Shown: positions 36,006-45,101, counted from the stretch's first letter. The stretch: DNA of 64,000 bases from Allocatelliglobosispora scoriae (GCF_014204945.1 NZ_JACHMN010000002.1:4611001-4675000), one strand, 5' to 3'. A program made the numbers and translations. The notes: generated by a model from the sequence alone, not told the origin.

Positions 36006-36211
36006 CAGTTCAATCCTCCGGGGGGAGACATGAATAGATCTCCATGCTCCCGTGAGTAGAGTTCTTTATCGACTAGCGGACTCACCTACTGGGACGACCC
36101 GATCATGGACTCTCCAGCATGCAGACTGAGGTTCTGAACCGTAACCACCCATTTCTGCGGGGTGGTATTTAACCTCAGGAAGACGCCCATAAGGATCCTC
36201 GATAAATATGA

Positions 36212-36832
36212 TCATAGTGCCAATGGAAACCCTCGAGCTACCCAGCCGCCGTCCCGTTCTGGCCGGAACAGCGTCGCCGCATCAGTCACTCTTTCGTATC
36301 CGACAGCGACAGCGTTTTGTTTGCCCAGCACGGTCATCACCGGCACCGTAATAGGACGGAATCGGGCATTATGCCGAGGGTGGGGGTCAAGCCGGATCTG
36401 GATAATCCGTGTAGTCGGACTAGACGACGCTAGGGTGGCGATTGCACCAAGCACCCGGTCTACCTCTGCCTTGCCTGCCTTCCGCGCGGCCGACAGAGCT
36501 GCGTCCGCTTGGCCAAGCGTCGGAGTGGCAACGTAGACGTCTATTGAGGCATTAGTCGATTTCAGCCAGGCAGCTCTGGCCTGGTGCGCTACATCAAGGC
36601 GACACCAATAGCACCCAGGGCCGCCCGAGGCGAAAATGTCAAGCCATTCGTTCTCGATAGGCGGGCTAACCACGCGATTCTTAGCATTGGGAGTCTCCAT
36701 AATTAGCCTCGTTGGTATAAAGGAATCTCGCCAGCCGCTGAGATAGTAATGATTTACGCAGCGACGTTTGCGGCACCGCACGCACTCGGCGATCGAATCT
36801 ACGCCGCAAGACTCATCACAACTGTCGGGCAT
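36212..36832 (-). CDS. Hypothetical protein with possible zinc-binding Cys clusters, 206 aa
   Basis: The N-terminus has CVRCRKRRC and a later CYWC pair near residue 75, which could bind zinc. The rest (YVATPTLGQADAALSAARKA, IIQIRLDPHPRHNARFRP) looks like a small alpha/beta domain. The DNA is distinctly less GC-rich than most of the window, which suggests recent transfer. No family recognised and no operon partner. Confidence 0.5.
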   Translation of the reverse strand: MPDSCDESCGVDSIAECVRCRKRRCVNHYYLSGWRDSFIPTRLIMETPNAKNRVVSPPIENEWLDIFASGGPGCYWCRLDVAHQARAAWLKSTNASIDVYVATPTLGQADAALSAARKAGKAEVDRVLGAIATLASSSPTTRIIQIRLDPHPRHNARFRPITVPVMTVLGKQNAVAVGYERVTDAATLFRPERDGGWVARGFPLAL

Positions 36833-37393
36833 CGTCCCTCACTTCAATCATTCAACCTCGTAATACCCATCATTTCATACTCTCGCGCATTGAGTACGGG
36901 CGGACTCGCATTGTCGCCGAGCGTTATAAACGACTACTAAAATGGCTAAGTGGAGAGGCTGCTGACGTGACGCGGCCATCCCTCGACTCCATCCTACTCG
37001 GGTAGTGTCCACGCAGGAATCGGAAGCATCCTCTTGTCTACGTCGTACGGACCGGCCGAACAATGATCTTTCTAACGCCGCCGTCACGCAGCGTCACTCG
37101 CCGTTACTGAGAACAGCCCAGTCCACGACGAAGGCCTCTGGCCAGAGATCCCCGTTCTCGGTTTAGGGGTTTTCCCTATTCAATTACAACCAATAGATAA
37201 GCGGCCCGCGGAGCGCACGCTCGGCGGGCCTTTCTGTATTCCAACCTCGGAGAACGAACGCGGTGGAGTGCATTGAGTGCAGCCGCTTATAGCCTCACTT
37301 CGAGACAAACGCCTTCGCAAACGAAAGGGGGTTCCCCATGTCTGATTCGCATTTCGGCACACGGCTGTGTGCTGCGAAAACAAGGGGAATAGC
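36833..37393. other. 560-bp low-GC gap with a terminator
   Basis: No supported gene. An AT-rich segment at 37160-37200 is followed by a clear terminator at 37203-37233. The overlapping open frame starting at 37338 is out of frame with the small gene at 37394. Confidence 0.45.
37203..37233 (+). terminator. Hairpin with T-tract
   Basis: GGCCCGC at 37203-37209 pairs with GCGGGCC at 37224-37230, extended by GAGCG/CGCTC inside, followed by TTTC. It insulates the recombinase unit from upstream. Confidence 0.6.
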
Positions 37394-37651
37394 GTGGTTG
37401 ACGCCACTGCCAACCAATCCAATGGAATGTACGATGGACAGGCAACGGAACGGCCAGCGATCTATAACGTCAATGACCGTTCTGTCAATGATCCGACCGA
37501 TAGCGGGATCTCGTTTCGCCTCGAAATTGTGGCTGTTTCAGGGCGAGAAGGCGAGAAGCTTCAGGCGATACAAGCTCGCGCCATTCGTGAAGCTCTGCTG
37601 TGGGCCATAGAGCAGCGGGCTCACAACACCAACCCTGGGGAGGGAAAATGA
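37394..37651 (+). CDS. Small protein upstream of the serine recombinase, 85 aa
   Basis: GTG 37394 follows AGGGG with a six-base spacer. The C-terminal half is helical and charged (EGEKLQAIQARAIREALLWA). The stop overlaps the start of the recombinase (ATGA), so the two are co-translated. Small genes in this position sometimes encode a recombination directionality factor or a regulator. No family is recognised here, so this is position-based only. Confidence 0.6.
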   Translation: MVDATANQSNGMYDGQATERPAIYNVNDRSVNDPTDSGISFRLEIVAVSGREGEKLQAIQARAIREALLWAIEQRAHNTNPGEGK

Positions 37652-39660
37652 CGGCAGTCGTACACGAAGCCGACGACACGGAAATCGGCATCCTTGACTG
37701 GCTGATGCAGATAGCCGACCAGCACCGTCCGGACGACGACGTTCCAACGATCGTGCCGGTGGCCTTCGTTGCCCGTACTTCGACCGAGGATCGGCAAGAC
37801 CCTACACTCGCCATCCCAAGGCAGCTCGACAGCGTGAACGTCAAGCTGCCGCCGGGCTTCGTGATCGTGGCCCACTTCTATGACGTCGAATCCGGCCGGA
37901 CGCTGCCGGACCTGCGTGGCCAGAGCGACGCGTACCAAGCCTTCGACATCCCAATACCCCGCGACGGCAGCATCGCCGACCTGCTCGCCGAGGCCCAGCG
38001 ACCCGACCGCCGCTTCGTCGCCGTCGTCTGCGAATCCATCGAACGCATCGCACGCACCACCTACTACGGGACGAAGATCGAGCACGAACTCGAACAGGCC
38101 GGCGTCGCACTCCTCGCAGCCGACGAAGGTATCGATCGCGACGCGGTCCGCCCCACCGGAACCGGCGGCCCGAAAAACGCCACCTCCGTCCTGACCCGCC
38201 GGGTTAAGCAGGCGATCTCCGAGTGGTACGTCCTGCAAATGCTGGAACTCTCGTGGAAAGGCTTCAAGCAGCACACCGCCCAGGGCTGGAACATCGGGAA
38301 GCCGCCCTACGGATACCTCGCGGAACGGCACCCGCACCCGGTCAAAGCCAAGCGTGAAGAGGGCATCACCAAACACCGTCTCGTCAGAGACCCGGCCCGT
38401 GGGCCAGCAGTCACACAGATCTTCGTATGGCGAGCGCTCGAGCGCCTGTCGTACCAGCACATCGCCGACCGGCTCAACACCGATCTCGACCGATACCCGC
38501 CACCAGTGCCGGTCAAGCGGGAGTCCTACAACACCGCCATCGGTGCCTGGACTCAAACGGCAGTACGCGACATCCTCAACAATCCAAAATACGTGGGGCA
38601 TATGGTCTGGAATCGGCGTAAGCGCTCACGGCCCGATCGGGGAGTGAAGGGCCGCGTCAACCCGCCCAGCGAATGGGTCTGGTCCCCGACCGTGACTCAC
38701 GAGCCGCTGACCACCCGTGCCTACTTCGACGCGGGCAGCCCTGTCGGGCGATACCGGCAGGGATCACGGTCGAAGGCCACCAACAACTCCCACCCCAAAA
38801 CAAAGCGCAGCTACCGATACCGCTCCTACATCAAGTGCGACATCTGTGCGCGACGGATGTTCGGTAAGACGCGCAAACGCAAGACCCGCGCCGACGACAC
38901 CTACTACGCCTGCGTCACCAAGCGCGAACATCACAAGAAGGAGCTGTGGTACGAAATCCACCCACCGGCGCTGACGGTCAACGAGGACATCATCGACACT
39001 TTCGTCGCCCGGTTCTTCAACGAGCGGGTCTTCGGCGTGCATCGGCTCGACTACCTGGAAGGGCCAGCCGAGCAGCCGATCCGTTCCGACACGGAGGCCA
39101 TCGCTGCGGGTCACGCCCGCAAGATCCACGAGCTGGACGCGGCCAACAGGAACCTGATCCTGTCTCTCCAGCAGATGACCAGCTCCGGTGACCCTGACAT
39201 CGACGCCCAGTGGCGGACCGAGATTCAGCGGCAGTTCGCCGACAACGCGAAACGGAAGCAGGCACTCGCCGCTGAGCTTCAGGAGCTAGCCAAGGCTGCT
39301 CAGCCGAAGGGAGCCAAAACCCACGACCTGGTAGATCAGCTACCCCACGTTGATCTGAACGTGCTCGACCTGCCCGACGACAAGCAGCGGCAGCTATTTG
39401 ACGCCTTTCAGCTGGAGGTCCGGTACGACCGCCACCTTCAGCAGATCACGCTGCGGGTCGCCGTACGCGCCGAGATGGTCGACGTCATCAGCCAAGCGGC
39501 GGCCGAAGCCACAGAGAGAGGCGCTGCGGTGCCGAGGCAACGACAGCCCGAACATGAAAAAATAGGGGCGGGCGCTAACGCGCCTGCCCCTATAAGTCGT
39601 TCCCATGTTTTACGTGCCCCCGGCAGGATTCGAACCTGCGCCCCCGCCTCCGGAGGGTGA
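37648..39660 (+). CDS. Large serine recombinase (integrase of element A)
   Basis: The catalytic domain begins near residue 40 with VARTSTEDRQDP; Ser45 is the expected nucleophile, and VVCESIERIARTTYYG follows. A recombinase domain spans about 200-340 (GKPPYGYLAERH, TAVRDILNNPKYVGHMVWN). A zinc ribbon follows (YIKCDICARRMFG, then YYACVTK), then a coiled-coil region (AANRNLILSLQQMTSSGD). It should catalyse site-specific integration. The end is odd: at GAAAAAATAG (about 39556-39565) one A fewer would give GAA AAA TAG. As written, the frame reads on through a terminator hairpin and the tRNA fragment (PGRIRTCAPASGG is antisense tRNA). The true stop is probably at about 39565. Confidence 0.85.
   Translation: MTAVVHEADDTEIGILDWLMQIADQHRPDDDVPTIVPVAFVARTSTEDRQDPTLAIPRQLDSVNVKLPPGFVIVAHFYDVESGRTLPDLRGQSDAYQAFDIPIPRDGSIADLLAEAQRPDRRFVAVVCESIERIARTTYYGTKIEHELEQAGVALLAADEGIDRDAVRPTGTGGPKNATSVLTRRVKQAISEWYVLQMLELSWKGFKQHTAQGWNIGKPPYGYLAERHPHPVKAKREEGITKHRLVRDPARGPAVTQIFVWRALERLSYQHIADRLNTDLDRYPPPVPVKRESYNTAIGAWTQTAVRDILNNPKYVGHMVWNRRKRSRPDRGVKGRVNPPSEWVWSPTVTHEPLTTRAYFDAGSPVGRYRQGSRSKATNNSHPKTKRSYRYRSYIKCDICARRMFGKTRKRKTRADDTYYACVTKREHHKKELWYEIHPPALTVNEDIIDTFVARFFNERVFGVHRLDYLEGPAEQPIRSDTEAIAAGHARKIHELDAANRNLILSLQQMTSSGDPDIDAQWRTEIQRQFADNAKRKQALAAELQELAKAAQPKGAKTHDLVDQLPHVDLNVLDLPDDKQRQLFDAFQLEVRYDRHLQQITLRVAVRAEMVDVISQAAAEATERGAAVPRQRQPEHEKIGAGANAPAPISRSHVLRAPGRIRTCAPASGG
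39562..39593 (+). terminator. Terminator hairpin overlapping the annotated recombinase end
   Basis: ATAGGGGC at 39562-39569 pairs with GCCCCTAT at 39586-39593, with GGCGC/GCGCC inside. A terminator within the reading frame supports an original stop just upstream. Confidence 0.65.
39614..39657 (-). other. att site, left copy: 3' half of tRNA-Arg(CCG)
   Basis: Read on the minus strand these 44 bases run from the anticodon loop (CTCCGGA) through the T arm (GCAGG-TTCGAAT-CCTGC) to the acceptor strand CGGGGGCA. The identical 44 bases recur at 55952-55995. The first bases beyond the repeat differ on both sides, and CCA is not encoded here. The 5' half of the tRNA is missing. It is the left boundary of element B and lies directly after the recombinase of element A. 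Confidence 0.8.
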
Positions 39661-39791
39661 TCAGATCCGAGGACGCGGCGGGCACATCACCTGTACAAAC
39701 GTCCGTTCTGCGTATCGCAGACCACCAACTTTGGCGCGTATTTGGCGTAGGCAGATGGAAGCTCTCTTACAGTAGGAGCGATTTCGAACGG

Positions 39792-42700
39792 CTATCCATT
39801 GTGCCAGCGGAGCATGTCCTTCACATGGCTAAGCAGAGTTCGTCGCCCCTTCAGCCGGCCAAGGTCTTGCAGCACCGTGGCTAGGTTGCCTCGCAGGGTG
39901 GCGACGGTGGGGTGGTCGGGGCCGTACACCTGCTCGCCGATAGCCAGGGCACGGCGCAGCAGCGGCTCGGCCTCCCCGGCCCGGCCCAGGGCTTGCAGCA
40001 CCATAGCGAGGTTGCCCAGCAAGATGGCGACGGCGGGGTGGTCGGGGCCGTGGACCTGCTCGCCGATGGCCAGGGCACGGCGCATCAGCGGCTCGGCGTC
40101 CCCGTACCGGCCCAGGGCTTGCAGCACCACGGCGAGGTTGCTCAGCCGGACGGCGACGGCGGGGTGGTCGGGGCCGTGGACCTGCTCGTCGATGGCCAGG
40201 GCGCGGCGTATCAGCGGCTCGGCGTCCCCGGCCCGGCCCAGGTCTTGCAGCACCATAGCGAGCTTGCTCAGCCGGGTGGCGACGTCGGGGTGGTCGGGGC
40301 CGTGGACCTGCTCGTCGATGGCCAGGGCCCGGCGCAGCAGCGGCTCGGCGTCCGCGGCCCGGCCCAGGTCTTGCAGCACCACGGCGAGGTTGCTCAGCCA
40401 GGTGGCGACGGTGGGGTGGTCGGGGCCGTACACCTGCTCGCCGATGGCCACGGCCCGGCGCAGCAGCGGCTCGGCGTCCCCGGCCCGGCCCAGGTCTTGC
40501 AGCACCATAGCGAGGTTGCTCAGCCAGGTGGCGACGGTGGGATGGTCGGCGCCGTACACCTGCTCGCCGATGGCCACGGCCCGGCGCAGCAGCGGCTCGG
40601 CGTCTCCGTACCGGCCCAGGTCTTGCAGCACCATAGCGAGGTTGCTCAGCCAGGTGGCGACGGTGGGATGGTCGGCGCCGTACACCTGCTCGCCGATGAC
40701 CACGGCCCGGCGCAGCAGCGGCTCGGCCTTCCCGTACCGGCCCAGGTCTTGCAGCACCACGGCGAGGTTGCCCAGCCAGGTGGCGACGGTGGGATGGTCG
40801 GCGCCGTACACCTGCTCGCCGATGACCACGGCCCGGCGCAGCAGCGGCTCGGCCTCCCCGGCCCGGCCCAGATCTTGCAGCACCAAGGCGAGGTTGCCCA
40901 GCGAGGTGGCGACGGCGGGGTGGTCGGGGCCGTGGACCTGCTCGTCGATGGCCAGGGCGCGGCGTATCAGCGGCTCGGCGTCTCCGTACCGGCCCAGGTC
41001 TTGCAGCACCATGGCGAGGTTGCCCAGCGAGGTGGCGACGGCGGGGTGGTCGGGGCCGTACACCTGCTCGCCGATGGCCACGGCCCGGCGCAGCAGCGGC
41101 TCGGCGCTGCGGAGCTGGCCTTGCGTTTGCAGGAACGTTCCGGCTCGGTCCAGCAGCCACGACACCGTCACCAGGTCGCCGACATCGGTGACTGCGTTGT
41201 CGTGGTTGGTAGCAGACAGGACGTGTGGGAGGAGCTGCCGCCACCGGGGCCAGTCCTCCGGCCGTCCATGCACACCCCTGGGGGCATCCGCCTGGAGCAG
41301 GCGGATCGCGACCGTATGCGGATGCGACGTCCCGGCTGCGGTCGTGGTGTTGTGGTCGGCGCGGATGCTGGCCTGCACCAGGCGGTGCACAGTGACCGTG
41401 TCGCCGTCGCGGCGCAGCAGGCTGTACGCGGTGAGAGCGCCCACCGCTTCGGTGAACTCCAGCACCGACCCCACCGCCACACCCAGCGCTACGGGAATTT
41501 GGTCGGGGTGGGTGGTGAACAGGTCCAGGGGGATCGCCTCGGGTGCCAGGTACGCGCACACCCGCAGCAGCTCCACCGCCGCCGGGTTCTCCACCGCCAG
41601 GACCTGCCACGACAACCGCCACACCGTCGCGACCGTGTGCTCATGCCCGACCACCACACCTCGCCGCAGCATCTCCCCCAATGACGACGACTCCAGCAAC
41701 CCGATGTACACCGGTGCCGGCATCGAGGTGACGTCCATGTACGCCGCCGCCTGCTCCAACGCCAGGGGCAGGTCACCCAGCAACTCTGCGACCCGGTCCG
41801 CGTCCTCCGCAGAGATCCCGGGTAGGCGCTGGGTGAGCAGGGCGACCGACTCGGCCCGGTCGAACACGTCCACGTCCACCACCCGGCCCACCGCCCGCAA
41901 CCCCGCCCGACGCGTCGTCACCAACACCCGACCTCCACCACCGCCCGGCGCCCACCGCCGGACCGTGTCCGAGTCCTCGACGTTGTCGAACACCAGCAAC
42001 CACCGCCGCCGCCCCCGCAACACCGCATACACCGCCTCAGCCACCGCCACCGGATCACCATCGACCGGCAAGCCCAACCAGGCCGCCAACCTCACCAGCT
42101 CACCCGGGACCGCGACCGAGTCTTCGGCACGCACCCACCACACCAGGTCGAACTCTGCCGCGTACCGGTGGGCGTACTCGATCGCGAGCTGGGTCTTCCC
42201 GACACCGCCCATCCCCTTCAGCGAATGCACCGCCACCACCGACCCGGCGTCCATCCCCGACACCAGACGGGACAGCTCCCGCTCCCGGCCGGTGAAGTTC
42301 GGATTCCGTGACGGAACGTTCCACACCGCCGGCAACGCCCCCGGGAACCGCACCCCACCCGGGAACAACGGCTGCCCCGGCGGTTTCAACCGGCCAGACG
42401 TAGCACCCGCCACCAGATCAACCAGGACGCGCCGCGCCTCAACCTGCGCAACACCGAACACGTCCACCGACACGATCTGGTTCAACAGCCCCGGCCGGGG
42501 ACAATCCTCCACCCGCACCACCAGAAGCTTGGACCGCTCACCCAGCGGATCAGCGGCCCACGCCGCCTGCCACTCCGCCTTGCCGTAGACGGAGGTCGTG
42601 TAGGCGGTCGACAGGACCGCGACGGTCCGCTCCGCCTGCGAGACGCCCTGGTCCATCCGGTTCACCCAGCTCGACCCCGGCACGATGTCCCACGCCTGGA

Positions 42701-42821
42701 TAAGCACCCGGTAGCCGGCGTTCTCCAGCTCCCACGCGATCCACTCCGCCCAGCCACGATCGGCCTGCGTGTACGAGACGAAGAAATCCCACCCAGCGGC
42801 CCCACCGACATCCACGGTCAC
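39792..42821 (-). CDS. TIR-NB-ARC-TPR protein (bacterial NLR-like, predicted antiphage)
   Basis: Residues 11-135 form a TIR domain (WDFFVSYTQADRGWAEWI, AWDIVPGSSW, and KAEW with Glu83 as the likely catalytic residue). An NB-ARC-type STAND ATPase follows: Walker A GMGGVGKT at 203-210, Walker B RWLLVFDN at 273-280, GDLPLAL at 349-355, and an MHD-like VHRLVQ at 478-483. Ten TPR units of 42 residues (573 to about 992) end the 1009-residue protein. Architecture of this kind fits sensors in which TPRs bind a phage product, the ATPase oligomerises, and TIR destroys NAD. It is cargo right inside the left att site of element B. Confidence 0.88.
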   Translation of the reverse strand: MTVDVGGAAGWDFFVSYTQADRGWAEWIAWELENAGYRVLIQAWDIVPGSSWVNRMDQGVSQAERTVAVLSTAYTTSVYGKAEWQAAWAADPLGERSKLLVVRVEDCPRPGLLNQIVSVDVFGVAQVEARRVLVDLVAGATSGRLKPPGQPLFPGGVRFPGALPAVWNVPSRNPNFTGRERELSRLVSGMDAGSVVAVHSLKGMGGVGKTQLAIEYAHRYAAEFDLVWWVRAEDSVAVPGELVRLAAWLGLPVDGDPVAVAEAVYAVLRGRRRWLLVFDNVEDSDTVRRWAPGGGGGRVLVTTRRAGLRAVGRVVDVDVFDRAESVALLTQRLPGISAEDADRVAELLGDLPLALEQAAAYMDVTSMPAPVYIGLLESSSLGEMLRRGVVVGHEHTVATVWRLSWQVLAVENPAAVELLRVCAYLAPEAIPLDLFTTHPDQIPVALGVAVGSVLEFTEAVGALTAYSLLRRDGDTVTVHRLVQASIRADHNTTTAAGTSHPHTVAIRLLQADAPRGVHGRPEDWPRWRQLLPHVLSATNHDNAVTDVGDLVTVSWLLDRAGTFLQTQGQLRSAEPLLRRAVAIGEQVYGPDHPAVATSLGNLAMVLQDLGRYGDAEPLIRRALAIDEQVHGPDHPAVATSLGNLALVLQDLGRAGEAEPLLRRAVVIGEQVYGADHPTVATWLGNLAVVLQDLGRYGKAEPLLRRAVVIGEQVYGADHPTVATWLSNLAMVLQDLGRYGDAEPLLRRAVAIGEQVYGADHPTVATWLSNLAMVLQDLGRAGDAEPLLRRAVAIGEQVYGPDHPTVATWLSNLAVVLQDLGRAADAEPLLRRALAIDEQVHGPDHPDVATRLSKLAMVLQDLGRAGDAEPLIRRALAIDEQVHGPDHPAVAVRLSNLAVVLQALGRYGDAEPLMRRALAIGEQVHGPDHPAVAILLGNLAMVLQALGRAGEAEPLLRRALAIGEQVYGPDHPTVATLRGNLATVLQDLGRLKGRRTLLSHVKDMLRWHNG
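39846..41105 (-). repeat. Ten tandem 126-bp units encoding TPRs
   Basis: Each unit encodes a 42-residue TPR starting AEPL(L/I/M)RRA and containing GEQV(Y/H)G-DHP-VAT. The units are so alike at DNA level that copy number can change by recombination, and short-read assembly may misjudge it. Confidence 0.85.
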
Positions 42822-43442
42822 CGAACCACCCTGACAGTCAGCCGCAACACCCGGCCATCCACCAGAAAGCCACTACCGTCGATACAAACCCGACACCACC
42901 GACACCGACACGGCCGCCACTCGGCGCCCCTCGTTCCGAATACGTTCCGAAGTCGCCAGGCTGCAAGGCAACCCTGAGTCATTCACACAGGTCAGGTGGC
43001 ATGCCCTTTGGTGACTTGACTCGCTCTCCGGAGGCGGGGGCGAACATTCTCGGGTGGATGCTGTCTGGTTGTCGAAATCTTCTTTATGAGTTCAAGGCGG
43101 CCGCAAGCGGTCGCAGGGCCGGATCTCGCGCACCCGGTCCCTGCCTGTGGCGTGCCAAGTGCGTGGCCCGGCCCGCACGCGACGTGGCGGAGCCTGGACC
43201 TCGACGAGGCAGGGACGATCGCTGTGGGTGGTTGCCGTGGACAATGATCGACGTCCCCGTTTCAGGGTGCTTCCGGCGATCGGCTGCCGCGCCACTGCGT
43301 GGCTTGCCCCACGACCACGTCCAAGTCGAGGTGGGAGGTGGGCTGAATGAGTGCAGAGTTCGTCTTCACCGAAAGGTGGTCAGCCGAACTCTGCCGGCGG
43401 TAGTGGTCGTGAAGAAGTTCTGGCCTGACGGAGGCTAGGCCG
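42822..43442. other. 620-bp gap between the TIR-NLR and AAA genes
   Basis: It holds the promoter region of the leftward TIR-NLR gene and, near its right end, a hairpin. A 145-codon rightward frame (43001-43438) lacks a ribosome site and protein-like composition, so it is not called. Confidence 0.45.
43353..43394 (-). terminator. Hairpin downstream of the AAA ATPase gene
   Basis: GCAGAGTTCG at 43353-43362 pairs with CGAACTCTGC at 43385-43394; an inner CACC/GGTG stem lies in the loop. It lies about 50 bases past the stop of the leftward AAA gene. Confidence 0.55.
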
Positions 43443-44666
43443 TCAACGTCGCTTGGGTTTCAAACGCCGCAAACCAGTGGGGTTTTCCTTCTCACGACCG
43501 AGGATATCCTCGGCATAGTCGGCCGGAATGACGCCATCCGAAATCGCCGTGAGAAGAGCGAACGGCTGCAACAGCGGGTTCCTGAATCGGTAGACGTACC
43601 GACGTTCAAACCCCTCACGCTTAAGGACGCTGCCGCGTTCAATCTCAGTGAAAGCCTTAAGATGAGCAGCAAAAGCAGGAATGTCGTAAGGACGCCCCAT
43701 AATCCGCGTCATCGGCTCACGAACCGCGCTAGCCGTGAAATAGCCAAGGCGGTCTTTATCAGCCAACGCACAAGCGGCTAGAACGTGAGCAAAGAGATTG
43801 CCGGGCCTTGGGCTCTGTATTGCTGTTTGGTATTCCTTCAATAGCGAATGCCGCTCGACAACCTTTCTGACCGCTTCGTGTACGTCTTCAACCTTAACTT
43901 CATTTCGATCATCGAGGATCGCTCTTTGTGCAGCAGTTAATGCGAGGCTATGCACATAGTGAGGGAGGCCCTCCGCGAGTCGACCGATCTGGATCTTCGC
44001 TCGACCATCGATCGTCATGTTAGCGACTTCTAGTCCGCTGTCCACGATGTCCGTCAGTTCCTTTTGTGTCATACGCGGCAACTGAACCTCAATAATGGAC
44101 CGCTGGATAGATTCATGCTCCCCGATAAGTTGGTCTATCGAATCGGCAACGCCAACGATAACTATCCGTGTCGCAACCGCATGGTCGGAAAGCGCCTTTA
44201 GGGTATCGGCCATCAACGACAATGAGTCGTCATCTTCAATTCGATCAAACTCGTCAAGGATGATCAGGCGATTGGGCGTCACGCCTTGAAGGAGTCGACG
44301 CACAACATCGGGCTCCGCTTTGCCGATAGCCCAATTTTCGGGAACCTCAATATTCATTTCAGTCAAGACGCGGACCCATATGGTCTTGTAGTTGTCTTGC
44401 GTCGTGCAATTAACCCTTATCGTTGGGCGCCTTTCGCCCCAAATTGGCTTAAGGAAATCTGCGAGCACGTTGGCGAGAGAGCTTTTCCCAACACCTCGTT
44501 CGCCGTATAGGAGGACATGCGTACCCGCCCGAGAAAGTGCCTCGATGATCGCCATCACCTGCTCGACGCGACCCGCGAACCGATCGCGGTTCGCAACCGG
44601 AGTGCCAGGCGTGAACACCTCCGCAAGCTTGATGTAGCGCGTAGTCTTCTCATCGGTCACACCCAC
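43443..44666 (-). CDS. AAA+ ATPase, Orc1/Cdc6-like
   Basis: The 407-residue protein has Walker A GERGVGKSS (near residue 55), Walker B LIILDEFDRI (near 135), sensor-1-like TRIVIVGVADSI, and a long helical lid. A C-terminal winged-helix region follows (RLGYFTASAVREPMTRIMG, IERGSVLKREGFERRYVYRF). This is the architecture of Orc1/Cdc6-type and related STAND-like ATPases. GTG 44666 follows GAAGGG. The gene is much poorer in GC than its surroundings and uses A/T-ending codons freely, so it entered the element recently. It lies in the cargo segment beside the TIR-NLR gene; a defence role is possible but not shown. Confidence 0.75.
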   Translation of the reverse strand: MGVTDEKTTRYIKLAEVFTPGTPVANRDRFAGRVEQVMAIIEALSRAGTHVLLYGERGVGKSSLANVLADFLKPIWGERRPTIRVNCTTQDNYKTIWVRVLTEMNIEVPENWAIGKAEPDVVRRLLQGVTPNRLIILDEFDRIEDDDSLSLMADTLKALSDHAVATRIVIVGVADSIDQLIGEHESIQRSIIEVQLPRMTQKELTDIVDSGLEVANMTIDGRAKIQIGRLAEGLPHYVHSLALTAAQRAILDDRNEVKVEDVHEAVRKVVERHSLLKEYQTAIQSPRPGNLFAHVLAACALADKDRLGYFTASAVREPMTRIMGRPYDIPAFAAHLKAFTEIERGSVLKREGFERRYVYRFRNPLLQPFALLTAISDGVIPADYAEDILGREKENPTGLRRLKPKRR

Positions 44667-44873
44667 GGCAACGCCCTTCGAGAACTCCTCATAGTGACGT
44701 TAAGTATGTCCTAGATCTACTGTCAACGCCAATCGGCCGCTCTAAGATTTTCGCCGCCGTAACGCCGCTGCAACTTTCATCAAGTGACTCGCAGTACATC
44801 TTAGATCAACTGCATCCGCTGTACGCTCGCGCCGTTATCCGCCAGGAAAACAAGGCTCGGGCAGAATGAGCCG

Positions 44874-45101
44874 GTGACGAACTCTCCTGATCCAAGCGCC
44901 GAGTGGTGGACAACCTCGGACGTCGCCGCCTTCGTTGGCGTCGGCGTCGGGACCGTGAGTACCTATCGAGCGAGGGGTCAGATGCCCGAGCCGGACATGA
45001 CGGTCGGGCGTACCCACATGTGGCGACCTGGCCGGATCATCGAGTGGCATGAAAAGCGGCCCCGACCAGGTGTCGGTGGGCGCCCGGTGGCCGATCACTG
45101 A
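44874..45101 (+). CDS. Small HTH protein, 75 aa
   Basis: A short MerR/excisionase-type winged helix (WWTTSDVAAFVGVGVGTVST, YRARGQMPEPDM) with a basic end (IIEWHEKRPRPG). The pattern of HTH followed by a Trp-Arg-Pro wing is common among actinomycete element regulators. GTG 44874 is directly preceded by a G-rich stretch. It diverges from the AAA gene and may regulate it. Confidence 0.65.
   Translation: MTNSPDPSAEWWTTSDVAAFVGVGVGTVSTYRARGQMPEPDMTVGRTHMWRPGRIIEWHEKRPRPGVGGRPVADH

Noticed and set aside
39614-39657. A complete tRNA gene at the left att site
   Set aside because: Only the half from anticodon loop to acceptor is present; D arm and 5' acceptor strand are absent on the minus strand, and the same holds for the copy at 55952-55995.
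39799-42588. A 929-codon open frame on the plus strand opposite the TIR-NB-ARC-TPR gene
   Set aside because: It is the antisense shadow of the TPR and NB-ARC codons in GC-rich DNA; composition (Arg/Ser/Thr-rich, repetitive) is non-protein-like and the minus frame has complete domains.
43001-43438. 145-codon plus-strand frame between the TIR-NLR and AAA genes
   Set aside because: No ribosome site, poor composition, and it covers the terminator hairpin of the AAA gene.
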